A stretch of DNA of 64,000 bases, from positions 1 to 64,000 of the forward strand of contig NZ_JAKILA010000005.1 in NCBI RefSeq assembly GCF_023283885.1. The letters are read 5' to 3'. Positions 38,443-47,828 of the stretch are shown piece after piece. Below the pieces are notes generated by a model that saw nothing but the letters and a program-made list of their open reading frames with translations, ran no database searches and had not been told where the DNA came from. Position 1 is the first letter of the stretch. Each line of letters begins with the position of its first letter. The DNA is from Shewanella basaltis (GTDB lineage Bacteria; Pseudomonadota; Gammaproteobacteria; Enterobacterales; Shewanellaceae). The position numbers and the translations under genes were made by a program.

Positions 38443-40194
38443 TTAGTGTCCTACTGCCGCTGAACCTGCACGGCGTGGATCTGACGCGCCGAAAAGACCT
38501 TGTTCAGTCACCATAATCGATTGAGTACTGCCAATAGATTCCTGAGTTTTGACTTGATGACCTTTGGCTTCAAGCAGTGAGATAGTATCGCGGTTCAATG
38601 TGTGTTCTGCCCAAATAAAGTCAGGTTGCCATTGATGGTGGATCCGCGCTGCGGCAGTTGCTTCTGCAATATTCAATTTATGATCAATTACATTCATGAT
38701 GATTTGCAGTGTAATGTTAATAATTCGCGAACCACCGGGACTGCCAGTCACTAAAAACGGTTTCCCGTCTTTCATGACTATCGTTGGGCTCATTGAGCTT
38801 AATGGCCGTTTATTGCCTTGAACCGCATTTGCATCCCCACCAATTAAACCATACCCATTAGGTGTACCTGGTTTAACTGAAAAATCGTCCATCTCGTTAT
38901 TTAATAAAATCCCAGTCCCTTCGGCCACTAAACCTGAGCCGTAGCTAAAGTTAAGTGTATAGGTATTTGCAACTGCATTGCCCCATTGGTCTACGACTGA
39001 ATAATGGGTCGTTTGATCACTTTCATATCCGGCGAGGTTTCCGGGTTTTATTTCACTGCTCGGCGTGGTTTTATTAATGGCGATTTTATCCGCAATGGTA
39101 CTGGCGTATTCGCGACTAATAAGCTGTTTGACAGGCACATTGACAAAATCGGGATCGCCAAGAAACTCACTGCGATCAGCGTAGGCATACTTCATTGTTT
39201 CTGCCATAAGGTGCAAGGTATTTGCCGTGTTATGCCCTAACTGATCAATTGGGAACTTTTCGAGCACATTGAGCATTTCAATAATGTGAATACCACCTGA
39301 TGATGGTGGTGGCATTGACACAATTTCGTAGCCTCGATAAGTACCGCGTACAGGTTCACGCTCAACCACTTTATAATTGGCTAAATCTTCTAAACTCATT
39401 ACGCCGCCAGCATCTTGTACAGCTGTAACAATCTTTTTAGCCGTTTCTCCATGGTAAAAGCCCTGGCTGCCTTTTTCTGCTATAAGTGATAATGAATGAG
39501 CCAGCTCAGGTTGTTTCAGGATGTCATTAACCTGAAAATCGCTTCCATCTGGGCGGTAGAATATTTTTGCTGAGCTTGGCCATTGAGCTATTCGCGATTT
39601 AAGGCCACTGAGTGAATTAGATAAGTCTGAGGTGACAACAATACCGTCTTTGGCGAGTGAAATGGCTGGGGTTATCACTTGTTTTAGGTTCATGGTTCCG
39701 TATTTTGTTAAGGCAAGTTCCATACCCATAACAGTACCAGGCACACCAACGGCTAAACCATGCTCACGGCTCAGTTTATTGACCGCATTCCCGTGTTCAT
39801 CCAAAAAAATATCTTTATGTGCTTTACCTGGTGCCGTTTCGCGGTAGTCGATAGCAATGGTTTTCTTTTGCTCAGCTAAATGCACTAACATAAAGCCACC
39901 ACCACCTATATTACCTGCTCTTGGCAAGGTAACGGCTAGGGCATAACCTACCGCCACTGCGGCGTCTACAGCATTACCGCCTTGTTTTAAAATGTCTACA
40001 CCTATTTGGCTTGCTATTGCTTCTTGGCTAGAGACCATGCCATGTTTGGCATAAATTGGCTGTGCGGTCGCCATTTCACTGAAAATCGAGATATCATTGG
40101 CATAAGAGGTCGTACTATAAAAGGCCGGGTAGCAAAGGGTGAGTGATAATGCAGCGCTGAGCAACAGTGGTTTGAGTTTAGGGAGTCGGTTCAC
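38443..40194 (-). CDS. ggt: Gamma-glutamyltransferase
   Basis: 583 residues from a GTG at 40194 (MNRLPKLKPLLLSAALS), chosen because AAGGA lies 6 nt upstream; the longer frame from 40245 has no ribosome site. A signal peptide precedes the mature part. The Ntn-hydrolase motif DQTTHYSVVDQWGNAVANT contains the Thr that becomes the new N-terminus after self-cleavage, about residue 400. MPPPSSGGIH and TGSPGGSRIINITLQ are also typical. It hydrolyses glutathione and moves gamma-glutamyl groups in the periplasm. It is a single gene. Confidence 0.92.
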   Translation of the reverse strand: MNRLPKLKPLLLSAALSLTLCYPAFYSTTSYANDISIFSEMATAQPIYAKHGMVSSQEAIASQIGVDILKQGGNAVDAAVAVGYALAVTLPRAGNIGGGGFMLVHLAEQKKTIAIDYRETAPGKAHKDIFLDEHGNAVNKLSREHGLAVGVPGTVMGMELALTKYGTMNLKQVITPAISLAKDGIVVTSDLSNSLSGLKSRIAQWPSSAKIFYRPDGSDFQVNDILKQPELAHSLSLIAEKGSQGFYHGETAKKIVTAVQDAGGVMSLEDLANYKVVEREPVRGTYRGYEIVSMPPPSSGGIHIIEMLNVLEKFPIDQLGHNTANTLHLMAETMKYAYADRSEFLGDPDFVNVPVKQLISREYASTIADKIAINKTTPSSEIKPGNLAGYESDQTTHYSVVDQWGNAVANTYTLNFSYGSGLVAEGTGILLNNEMDDFSVKPGTPNGYGLIGGDANAVQGNKRPLSSMSPTIVMKDGKPFLVTGSPGGSRIINITLQIIMNVIDHKLNIAEATAAARIHHQWQPDFIWAEHTLNRDTISLLEAKGHQVKTQESIGSTQSIMVTEQGLFGASDPRRAGSAAVGH

Positions 40195-40307
40195 GATCAA
40201 TCCTTGGTGTTTATTTATTTGATTATGTTGTAGAACATGCCACATGATGGCGACAATTGGTATGAGATTTTAACTAGAACAATTTAGTCTTTACAGGTGG
40301 GCAGTCA

Positions 40308-41486
40308 GTGGAACAAATGAAAGCAGCAGTTTATCAATTCAGATTTGTGAATACTATTAGCGAGATAAAAAAATCTGACTGGAATGCTTTCTTTGGCATT
40401 TCTCATCCATTTACTCGTCATGAATATTTATCCGCATTAGAATTAAGCCACTGTGTTAGCCCCAACACGGGCTGGCAACCACAGCATTTAGTCGTGAGCC
40501 AGGGTGATACCTTGATTGGTTTGATGCCGATGTATATTAAAACTCACTCATGGGGAGAATATGTGTTTGACTGGGCTTGGGCTGAGGCATTTGAGCGTAA
40601 TCAATTAGAGTATTACCCTAAAATTGTCACGAGTATTCCATTTACCCCCACCACTGGACAGCGTATTGGCTTTGCGCCTTTTCTTAGCGAAAATGAAAAA
40701 CAAGATGTCATTAACCAAGTAGGCCAGTTTATTCGCCAACAGCTTGTTGATCGCCATTGGTCATCTTGGCACGGTTTGTTCAATTTGCAGTCACAACATA
40801 ACATGTGGCTAAACTCTTCTGTTATCTCGCGTTTGGGGTGTCAATTCCATTGGCATAATCATGGCTATAGCGATTTTAATGATTTTCTTGGCAATATGAG
40901 TTCGAGAAAACGCAAAAATATCCTTAAAGAACGAGCCCAAATTCAGCAGGCACAATTACGATTTACTTTTGTTGAGGGAAATAAAGCCAGCCCCGAGCAG
41001 TGGCAAGGGTTTGTGCAATGTTATCAACGCACATATTTAAAGCGTTCTGGCCATCAAGGGTATTTGTCGGCTGACTTCTTTTTATTAGTCGCTGCGACGA
41101 TGGGGGAGTCTATTCGCTTGTTATTGGTTGAGAATAGTCAAAATCAACTTGTGGCCTCTGCGCTTTATTTTATCTCAGATAGTCATTTATATGGTCGTTA
41201 TTGGGGGGCGTTAACCGAGTATGATGGTTTGCACTTTGAGGCTTGTTATTATCAGGGGATCGAGTATGCCATTGCCAATCAGTTAAGTGTATTTGATGCC
41301 GGTGCCCAAGGTGAACATAAAGTGGCCAGAGGGTTTTATCCGGTTTTGACCTATTCAAGTCATATTATTCAGCATCAAGGCTTTGGTGATGCAATTGCTG
41401 ATTTTTGTGAGCAGGAACAGCACCATATAGGGCTTTATATGCAGCAGATGACAGCGCAATTGCCTTATAAAACAACGTGCCAATAA
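40308..41486 (+). CDS. FemAB/GNAT-like acyltransferase (COG3146 type)
   Basis: The product has 392 residues. Segments HPFTRHEYLSALELS, YIKTHSWGEYVFDWAWA, NMSSRKRKNILKER and YRRT-like YQRTYLKRSGHQGYL, and the end FDAGAQGEHKVARGFYP, match the conserved 'peptidogalycan biosynthesis' family related to FemAB and GNAT acyltransferases. The substrate is unknown; a link to cell-wall peptide chains is only family lore. The start is GTG at 40308 with AGGTGG 9 nt upstream; ATG at 40317 is possible. It is divergent from ggt and convergent with the LysE gene. Confidence 0.8.
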   Translation: MEQMKAAVYQFRFVNTISEIKKSDWNAFFGISHPFTRHEYLSALELSHCVSPNTGWQPQHLVVSQGDTLIGLMPMYIKTHSWGEYVFDWAWAEAFERNQLEYYPKIVTSIPFTPTTGQRIGFAPFLSENEKQDVINQVGQFIRQQLVDRHWSSWHGLFNLQSQHNMWLNSSVISRLGCQFHWHNHGYSDFNDFLGNMSSRKRKNILKERAQIQQAQLRFTFVEGNKASPEQWQGFVQCYQRTYLKRSGHQGYLSADFFLLVAATMGESIRLLLVENSQNQLVASALYFISDSHLYGRYWGALTEYDGLHFEACYYQGIEYAIANQLSVFDAGAQGEHKVARGFYPVLTYSSHIIQHQGFGDAIADFCEQEQHHIGLYMQQMTAQLPYKTTCQ

Positions 41487-41517
41487 CCGCGGTTTTTATT
41501 GCTGACAAAGTCCAATA

Positions 41518-42135
41518 CTAATCAAGCGCAAGCCACACCCCCACAAGCATCATTAAGCTGCCGGCTATACGGTTCATCCAGCGGATATTATCGCCGCGGC
41601 TTAAAAACAAGCGTAAACTTTTACCGCCACTGGCATAGGCTAGCATTGATAGGCTTTCGGTTAGCATTATAATGCTTAATAGCACTGCAAGTTGCGGCCC
41701 CACCGGTTTGTCAACATTGATAAACGGTGGCAGTAACGAAATCATAAATGCCCACCCTTTAGGATTAGCAATGGCGGTGATAAACCCTTGGCTGATTAAG
41801 CTGACTCGGCGGGTACTGACTTGCGTGCTGTCAATGACCGCCATTTTGCCTTTGGCGCGCCACATATTAATGCCGATATACATTAAATAGGCGCCGCCAA
41901 CCCATTTTAATAAATCAAATATTTGGGGGTAATTGAGCATAATGCTGGCAACACCAAGTACTGCAGCAATGGCAACCAGTGCAACGCCAACAAGCTCACC
42001 GAGCATCATCCATAATGTTTTACGTACCCCAATGCTCATGCCTAAAGTCATGGCCAGTGTCATGCACATACCAGGAGTAATAGAAACAAAAAAGAACGTG
42101 GGAATAAACACGGCAAGTAAGGCGTAATCTGGCAT
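41518..42135 (-). CDS. LysE/RhtB-family amino-acid exporter
   Basis: 205 residues with about six helices. The N-terminal signature PTFFFVSITPGMCMTLAMTLGMSIG has the conserved SxTPGP-like bend (here PGM). NPKGWAFMISLLP lies in the middle. Such proteins export amino acids such as lysine, homoserine or leucine. It is probably a single-gene transcript; the start follows a short gap from the hppD terminator, with no regulator next to it. Confidence 0.85.
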   Translation of the reverse strand: MPDYALLAVFIPTFFFVSITPGMCMTLAMTLGMSIGVRKTLWMMLGELVGVALVAIAAVLGVASIMLNYPQIFDLLKWVGGAYLMYIGINMWRAKGKMAVIDSTQVSTRRVSLISQGFITAIANPKGWAFMISLLPPFINVDKPVGPQLAVLLSIIMLTESLSMLAYASGGKSLRLFLSRGDNIRWMNRIAGSLMMLVGVWLALD

Positions 42136-42188
42136 AGTATGAGTCTTAGATAAACGATATAGAGCGCAGAGTGTAATGACCTAACATG

Positions 42189-42217
42189 ATAAAAACCAGC
42201 ACTTTGCTGGTTTTTAT
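42189..42217 (-). terminator. Terminator of hppD
   Basis: AAAAACCAGCA-CTT-TGCTGGTTTTT, symmetric, 21 nt after the hppD stop codon. Confidence 0.85.
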
Positions 42218-42238
42218 GTCTCAAAATATACCGATTGG

Positions 42239-43279
42239 TTACAACACACCTCGTTTCATTTGATCGCGTTCAATGGACTCAAATAACGCTTTAAAATTAC
42301 CTTCACCAAAGCCTAGGTTATTTTTACGTTGAATGATTTCAATAAAAATAGGGCCAAATAAGTTTTTAGTGAAAATTTGCAGCAAATAACCGTCTTCATC
42401 GCCATCGACTAAAATTTGATGATGCTTAATACGTTCACGATTTTCAGTCACTTGTGGTAGTTTCTCGAAAATGGTGTCGTAATATTCAGGAATAATATCT
42501 AACGTTTGGATTGATGTGCCTTCCATTGCATCTAATGAAGCAACAATATCACGGCTTCTAAAGGCTAAATGTTGTACGCCAGGGCCGTTATATTCACCTA
42601 AATATTCATCAATTTGGTTGTTGTTATTGCCTTTACCTTCGTTGATTGGGATACAAAAGCTGCCATCTGGTGAACGTAATGCATAAGACACAAGTGCAGT
42701 TTGCACGCCGCTAATGTCAAAGTAACGAACTTCAGTAAAACCAAAGATATCTTTATAAAAGTTAGCCCATTTTTCCATGGTGCCTTTGTAGACATTGTTG
42801 GTTAAGTGATCAACTTCCATAAAGCCTTTTTCGGGCGTGACAACCGGTTGGTCTAAATCGATAAAGTCAGTTTGATAGATATTGTTTTGCTCACCAAAGG
42901 TGTCGATGAAATAAATTAAGCTGTCGCCAATACCATAAATTGCCGGGTAGGACATGTCCTTGTTTGCATCATCAGCGGGTTTAGCACCACGATTAACTGC
43001 TTCTGTAAAGGCAAACTGAGCATCTTCTACACGCCAGCCCATTGAGCAAATTGCCGGACCATGGGATTTAGCAAACTCAGCAGAAAAGCCAGTGCGACCT
43101 TTATTGAGCAAAAAGTTAATGTCGTTTTGTTTGTAGTAGACGATGTCGTTATTTTTGGCTTTTTTTAACATCGAAAATCCAAAATCAATAAAGACTTGGT
43201 GCATATATTCAGTGTCTGGGCTGGCAAATTCAGTAAATTCGATACCTAAAAGCCCCAGTGGATTAAGTTCGCTAGCCAT
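42239..43279 (-). CDS. hppD: 4-hydroxyphenylpyruvate dioxygenase
   Basis: 346 residues with two vicinal-oxygen-chelate halves. Iron ligands are in MEVDHLTNNVYKG (His about 162), GPGVQHLAFRSRDI (His about 240) and GPIFIEIIQRKNNLGFGEGNFKALFE (Glu about 320). It converts 4-hydroxyphenylpyruvate to homogentisate in tyrosine breakdown. It is 68 nt downstream of hmgA in the same direction, so the two likely form an operon under the divergent LysR regulator. Confidence 0.95.
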   Translation of the reverse strand: MASELNPLGLLGIEFTEFASPDTEYMHQVFIDFGFSMLKKAKNNDIVYYKQNDINFLLNKGRTGFSAEFAKSHGPAICSMGWRVEDAQFAFTEAVNRGAKPADDANKDMSYPAIYGIGDSLIYFIDTFGEQNNIYQTDFIDLDQPVVTPEKGFMEVDHLTNNVYKGTMEKWANFYKDIFGFTEVRYFDISGVQTALVSYALRSPDGSFCIPINEGKGNNNNQIDEYLGEYNGPGVQHLAFRSRDIVASLDAMEGTSIQTLDIIPEYYDTIFEKLPQVTENRERIKHHQILVDGDEDGYLLQIFTKNLFGPIFIEIIQRKNNLGFGEGNFKALFESIERDQMKRGVL

Positions 43280-43347
43280 TTTGTTTTCCTTTATTTTCTG
43301 TCAACACGCCATCACTCTTTGGTGACTTGGGTTAGTTAAATTACATC

Positions 43348-44508
43348 TTAGTTTTCTAACCAAGAACGGTTGTAGTCAGCACTCATGCAATGTTTAACAT
43401 GGGTGGTTAAATTGAGTGGGGCGAAGGTATCGACCATCACTGCGTATTCGTATGTGTCTGTTTTGCCAATTGAGGCTTCGGTGCGCCCTGGTTGTGGGCC
43501 ATGGGGGACACCTTTTTGATGCAATGTCATATAGCCTGCTTCAATACCGGTACGACTCATAAAGTCGCCGTCGACGTAATAGAGCACTTCGTCGCTGTCG
43601 ATGTTGTTGTGGTAATAGGGGGCAGGAATCGACTTAGGATGAAAATCGTATGGGCGTGGCACAAAATTACAAATCACAAAGTTGTGTGCACTAAAGACTA
43701 AGTGCTCTGACGGAGGTAAATGAATTTTGCCGACTTTAGGGGCGTATTCAGTAATATTAAACGCCCATGGGTACACACAACCATCCCAACCAACGAGATC
43801 AAAAGGATGCCATTGCAGTATCATCTGTTGATAACGCTCGCCAAATTTACACACTAAGGCAAATTCACCTTTTTCAACAACTGCTTCTGTTAATGTCGGC
43901 GTACGAATATCGCGCTCACAATAGGGCGCAGACTCGAGCATTTGGCCGTATTCATTTCTAAAATGTTTTGGGACTTCTACCATTGATGCTGACTCGATCA
44001 CAAACAAGCGCACGTTTTGGTAATCATTAAAGGTTAATTGATAAGTGGTGCCGCGCGGAATGATCAGGTAATCCCATTTTTGAGTGTTAATGACACCGTA
44101 TTCGCTTAATAACTGACCTTCACCCTCGTGGATAAAGATGACTTCGTCAGCATAGGCATTGCGATAAAACTCAGTTGTTGGTTCAGTTACTTTAGCGGTA
44201 TACATGGCAACATCATGATTAAAAAATATTTTATTGCGGGCGCTAAAAAAATTGCCTTGGCAATCTGCTTGGCGTGAGTCGAGCTTGTAATTTTGGATCA
44301 GTGGATCATGCCATTGTTCGCCATGACCTAATGCATAGGGCTGAACATCTATCGCTTTTGTGGGCATGTTATGGTGATATTTGTTGGAATAGATATTTGA
44401 AAAACCGTGAGTTGAGAACAGTTCTTCACGATAAAGCTCACCATTGTCTTTTTCGAAGGCAATGTGGCGCTTAGTCGGGATTTGGCCTTGCTTAACATAG
44501 AATGGCAT
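43348..44508 (-). CDS. hmgA: Homogentisate 1,2-dioxygenase
   Basis: 386 residues from the ATG at 44508 (MPFYVKQGQIPTKRHIAF), which has AGGAA 7 nt upstream; the longer frame to 44592 is not supported. Cupin-fold segments with likely iron ligands include DEVIFIHEGEGQLLSEYG (about 128), PPSEHLVFSAHNFVICNFVPR (His about 280) and ending HQKGVPHGPQPGRTE (about 345). It opens the aromatic ring of homogentisate made by HppD. No maleylacetoacetate isomerase or fumarylacetoacetase gene is adjacent, so the rest of the pathway is elsewhere. Confidence 0.88.
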   Translation of the reverse strand: MPFYVKQGQIPTKRHIAFEKDNGELYREELFSTHGFSNIYSNKYHHNMPTKAIDVQPYALGHGEQWHDPLIQNYKLDSRQADCQGNFFSARNKIFFNHDVAMYTAKVTEPTTEFYRNAYADEVIFIHEGEGQLLSEYGVINTQKWDYLIIPRGTTYQLTFNDYQNVRLFVIESASMVEVPKHFRNEYGQMLESAPYCERDIRTPTLTEAVVEKGEFALVCKFGERYQQMILQWHPFDLVGWDGCVYPWAFNITEYAPKVGKIHLPPSEHLVFSAHNFVICNFVPRPYDFHPKSIPAPYYHNNIDSDEVLYYVDGDFMSRTGIEAGYMTLHQKGVPHGPQPGRTEASIGKTDTYEYAVMVDTFAPLNLTTHVKHCMSADYNRSWLEN

Positions 44509-44676
44509 TGAATATTCCTGTGATGTATCGGCTGTCTGCTGCGCGGCGATATGTTGATTTTTGTTATGGCCTAAACGCACTTGGCAAACCAATGTGTGAT
44601 CTTATTAACAATTTAGTGGTAAAGATCCACAAAAAAAAGAATAATAAAAAGCTTAACTTAATCGAATTATTAGATG

Positions 44677-44714
44677 GTCTTGTTATCTTTACATAAGTGT
44701 ATTGATAACAAGAC
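44677..44714. promoter_or_regulatory. Perfect 11-bp dyad just upstream of the LysR gene
   Basis: GTCTTGTTATC (44677-44687) and GATAACAAGAC (44704-44714) are exact inverse complements with a 16-nt spacer. The right arm ends 12 nt before the lysR ATG and just before its GGAG ribosome site. The position suits an auto-regulatory site in the hmgA-lysR divergent region. Confidence 0.55.
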
Positions 44715-44726
44715 ACTGGAGCTGTC

Positions 44727-45653
44727 ATGCGGATTGATATTGATGCCTTTAATGTGCTGCAAGTTCTTGTTGAAGAAGGCAGTTTTTCTAAAGCATCTGA
44801 ACGTTTACATAAAGCTCAGTCGGCGGTGAGCTATCAAGTTAAAAAACTAGAACAGCATTTAGGGGTCACGTTATTTAATCGCGACCACTACCGCGCGGAG
44901 TTAACAGCAGAAGGAAAGGTGATATTGGCTGAAGGCCAGCGTTTATTGCAGCATTTAGCAAACATAGAACATCTTGCTAGCAGATTCAGCCAAGGCTGGG
45001 AGCCAAAGCTTGAGCTAGTTATTGATGGCGCTTTACCTATGGAGCCAATCATGAGCGCCTTAAAACGAATGTCAGAGCATAATATTCCCACTAAAATTCA
45101 ATTGAATATGGAGTTTTTAGGTGGAGTACAACATCGATTTGAACGCGATCAAGCCGATTTAATGTTAGTTAAAGACTACCGTACAGGGCCATCTTACCAT
45201 CCGAAGCCACTACCTACGGTTACCAGTGTGCTGGTGGCTTCACCTATGCACCCTTTAAGTCAATCACGCAGTATCAGTCTGCCTGAACTGCAGCAACATG
45301 TTGAGCTGACAATTGAAGATTCATCGCCAGGTAAACGTGCACGTGATGAGATGCAATTTGGTGGCGATAAGGTGTTTTATCTTTCTGGTTTTATCATGAA
45401 AAAAAATGCGCTGTTAAAAGGCTTAGGTTTTGGTTGGATGCCTGACTTTTTAATTACGGAAGAACTTGCTAACGGTCAGCTAACCCCTATTGATTTTATT
45501 GGCGGTAATCGCTTTAGTTTCACGCCACAATTAGTGTCTACACTAGAGCGGCCTTTAGGCCGAGCAGGGCAGTTATTTACTGAACTTATTTTACAAGAGT
45601 TTGCTCTGTATCAGGAGCAACAAAGCGGTGTGAGTGGGGCAGGTTTAGGCTAA
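44727..45653 (+). CDS. LysR-family transcriptional regulator
   Basis: The product has 308 residues. The winged HTH is MRIDIDAFNVLQVLVEEGSF, SKASERLHKAQSAVSYQVKK (residues 1-60), with a periplasmic-binding-like effector domain after it. It is transcribed away from hmgA-hppD, which it probably controls, with a tyrosine-pathway intermediate as the likely effector (inference). The start has GGAG 7 nt upstream. The dyad at 44677-44714 lies in front of it. Confidence 0.88.
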   Translation: MRIDIDAFNVLQVLVEEGSFSKASERLHKAQSAVSYQVKKLEQHLGVTLFNRDHYRAELTAEGKVILAEGQRLLQHLANIEHLASRFSQGWEPKLELVIDGALPMEPIMSALKRMSEHNIPTKIQLNMEFLGGVQHRFERDQADLMLVKDYRTGPSYHPKPLPTVTSVLVASPMHPLSQSRSISLPELQQHVELTIEDSSPGKRARDEMQFGGDKVFYLSGFIMKKNALLKGLGFGWMPDFLITEELANGQLTPIDFIGGNRFSFTPQLVSTLERPLGRAGQLFTELILQEFALYQEQQSGVSGAGLG

Positions 45654-45797
45654 AGGGTGATTGAGAATACACAACACAGGTCAGACATATTATGTCACAA
45701 AGTTAACATGGGCAAATCAGCGACTCCTTGCTAACCTAAGTTAATGAGGTCGTAAAGATGTCAAATACCGGGTTTATTCATTTTAAAGGAGCAAAAA

Positions 45798-46586
45798 ATG
45801 ATCAGAAAATGCCACGAAGTCGACTATGAAATTATTGGCACTAGCATGCAATTGGTTGAAATAGAGCTAGACCCCAATGAAGCTGTAGTTGCTGAGGCTG
45901 GAGCCATGACATACCTTGAAGAGGATATTTCATTTGAAGCCAAAATGGGCGATGGTTCTGAACCTGAGTCAGGCTTTTTTGGTAAGTTATGGGGCGCGGG
46001 AAAACGTGCAATTTCAGGTGAAGGGATTTTTATGACGCACTTTACTAATGAAGGGCATCAAAAACGTAAAGTCGCATTTTCAGCACCGTTTCCAGGTACC
46101 ATTTTAGCGATTGACCTTGCTGAACATCAAGGGGAACTTATTTGCCAAAAAGACAGCTTTTTAGCTGCAGCATTAGGCACCCAAGTTACCATGACATTTA
46201 ACAAACGACTTGGTGTGGGCTTTTTTGGCGGAGAAGGTTTTATTTTGCAAAGCCTTAAAGGCGATGGCATGGTTTTTGTGCATGCGGGTGGCACGTTAAT
46301 TAAAAAAGAACTACGCGGCGAAACCTTACGGGTTGATACCGGCTGTTTGGTGGGCTTCACACCTGGCATCGATTATGACATAGAGCGTGCAGGTTCATTA
46401 AAATCTATGGTGTTTGGTGGAGAGGGATTATTTCTCGCGACATTGAAAGGCCATGGTACGGTATGGCTACAAAGTTTACCGTTTTCCCGTATGGCTGATC
46501 GTATTATTGCTCACGCCCCGTCGAGTGGTGGTAAAGATCAAGGAGAAGGTTCTGTGCTAGGTGGTATAGGACGTATGATTAATTAA
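45798..46586 (+). CDS. AIM24 / TIGR00266-family protein
   Basis: 262 residues, no signal peptide or membrane helix. The start [51 protein letters not shown] and [21 protein letters not shown] are typical of this beta-rich family, related to mitochondrial AIM24 and often found next to tellurite or stress genes. The biochemical role is not known. AAAGGAG lies 7 nt before the ATG. It is a single gene, ending at a terminator shared with the EVE gene. Confidence 0.85.
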   Translation: MIRKCHEVDYEIIGTSMQLVEIELDPNEAVVAEAGAMTYLEEDISFEAKMGDGSEPESGFFGKLWGAGKRAISGEGIFMTHFTNEGHQKRKVAFSAPFPGTILAIDLAEHQGELICQKDSFLAAALGTQVTMTFNKRLGVGFFGGEGFILQSLKGDGMVFVHAGGTLIKKELRGETLRVDTGCLVGFTPGIDYDIERAGSLKSMVFGGEGLFLATLKGHGTVWLQSLPFSRMADRIIAHAPSSGGKDQGEGSVLGGIGRMIN

Positions 46587-46616
46587 TGCGTAATGGTTAA
46601 GCTATGGTTTGCTAGC

Positions 46617-46646
46617 AAAAGGTGACTTGATTAAGTCACCTTTTTT
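46617..46646. terminator. Terminator between AIM24 and EVE genes
   Basis: AAAAGGTGACTT-GATT-AAGTCACCTTTTTT lies between the two convergent stop codons. Confidence 0.85.
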
Positions 46647-46662
46647 ACGCCATGCTTATTGA

Positions 46663-47124
46663 TTATTGGCCGAGCGAAACAATATGGCAAAACTCCTCAG
46701 CGGTGACAGGTTGAACACTTAACCGCGCACCTTTGGTGACCAATACCATGTCCCGTAAAACAGGGTCACTCTTGAGTTGCTGTAAACTGACGATATGATT
46801 GAGTTTTGCCGTAAATTGAATATCCACTTGCCACCAACGTGGTTTACTAGGATCTGACTTTGGGTCAAAATAGCGAGATTGAGGGTCCAATGCCGTGTCA
46901 TCACGTTGTGGTTGGCTAACCACAGTGGCTATACCTACAACACCAGGCACTTTACAGCTAGAATGATAAAACAACACGCTGTCACCGGTATTCATCTCAT
47001 CGCGAATAAAATTGCGAGCTTGATAATTTCGGATCCCTTGCCATGACATGGTTTGTTGCGGGCTATGCTGTAAATCATCAATGCTGATGTCATCGGGTTC
47101 GGACTTCATTAACCAATATTTCAT
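46663..47124 (-). CDS. EVE-domain protein
   Basis: 153 residues from the ATG at 47124 (MKYWLMKSEPDDISIDDLQ). The EVE fold shows WLMKSEP, WQGIRNYQARNFIRDEM, VLFYHSSCKVPGVVGIA and the terminal KGARLSVQPVTAEEF. EVE/PUA-like domains bind modified bases, mainly 5-substituted cytosine in some eukaryotic and phage systems. The role in Shewanella is not known. No modification genes lie beside it, so a defence role is not suggested by context. Confidence 0.88.
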   Translation of the reverse strand: MKYWLMKSEPDDISIDDLQHSPQQTMSWQGIRNYQARNFIRDEMNTGDSVLFYHSSCKVPGVVGIATVVSQPQRDDTALDPQSRYFDPKSDPSKPRWWQVDIQFTAKLNHIVSLQQLKSDPVLRDMVLVTKGARLSVQPVTAEEFCHIVSLGQ

Positions 47125-47174
47125 GTATGACTCTTTTATAAACAATACTGTGGTTTATATTATCATTCGCAAAG

Positions 47175-47204
47175 GAAAAAGCCGACAACATGCTGTTATC
47201 GGCT
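47175..47204 (-). terminator. Terminator of yccF
   Basis: On the reverse strand GCCGATAACA-GCA-TGTTGTCGGC (one mismatch) is followed by TTTTTCC, just past the stop codon at 47222. Confidence 0.75.
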
Positions 47205-47221
47205 CTCGAGTCGACGTGAGT

Positions 47222-47632
47222 TTATACTGGTTTGGTTACGACGGTTTGGCCTATTGGGGTTAGGCTCAACAGTGCCAATTTTATGTGCTGGATCGCAAAT
47301 GGAATACCAATAATCGTCACAAAGCAGGCCAGCGCATGGGCTAAATGACCAATCGCTAACCAAATACCAAAGAACAGGAACCAAATAACATTTCCGATCA
47401 ACCCTAAACTGCCTGTGCCAAGATCTTCATGACCTGTTAAGTGTTTACGATTGACACTTTCTTGGCCAAATGGCCAAAACGCCATTTCACCAATTACAAA
47501 ACACGCACGCCCAAATGGAATGCCAATAATGCTGATAAAACATAAGAGTCCGGCAAGCCACCACGCCAAGCCCATTATAAAACCGCCTAATACAAACCAA
47601 GCAATATTAAACAATAAACGTAAAAGAGACAT
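47222..47632 (-). CDS. yccF: YccF-family inner-membrane protein
   Basis: 136 residues with four helices in two similar halves: NIAWFVLGGFIMGLAWWLAG ... IIGIPFGRACF and IWFLFFGIWLAIGHLAHALA ... IIGIPFAIQHI. The twin IIGIPF motifs are diagnostic of YccF proteins. The function is unknown. AAAAGGA lies 5 nt before the ATG. It is a single gene. Confidence 0.88.
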   Translation of the reverse strand: MSLLRLLFNIAWFVLGGFIMGLAWWLAGLLCFISIIGIPFGRACFVIGEMAFWPFGQESVNRKHLTGHEDLGTGSLGLIGNVIWFLFFGIWLAIGHLAHALACFVTIIGIPFAIQHIKLALLSLTPIGQTVVTKPV

Positions 47633-47828
47633 TTTTAATCCTTTTTAATAGCCAATATGACAAAGATATAGCCATTTTTGTGCCACATTTTTATCTTTAT
47701 GATATTAATGGTTTTTTATTTGTTTGTTTGCGGTTTAACAAGACAAACTGAGTCATTAATAAAATCTATCGGTGAGTTTTATCATTTTTTAGTTAAAATG
47801 CTCACACTAAGCAATCTTGAGGTTTAAC

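Noticed and set aside
46663-47632. EVE domain protein as part of a DNA-modification defence island
   Set aside because: The neighbours are AIM24-like and YccF genes; no methylase, nuclease or helicase is nearby.
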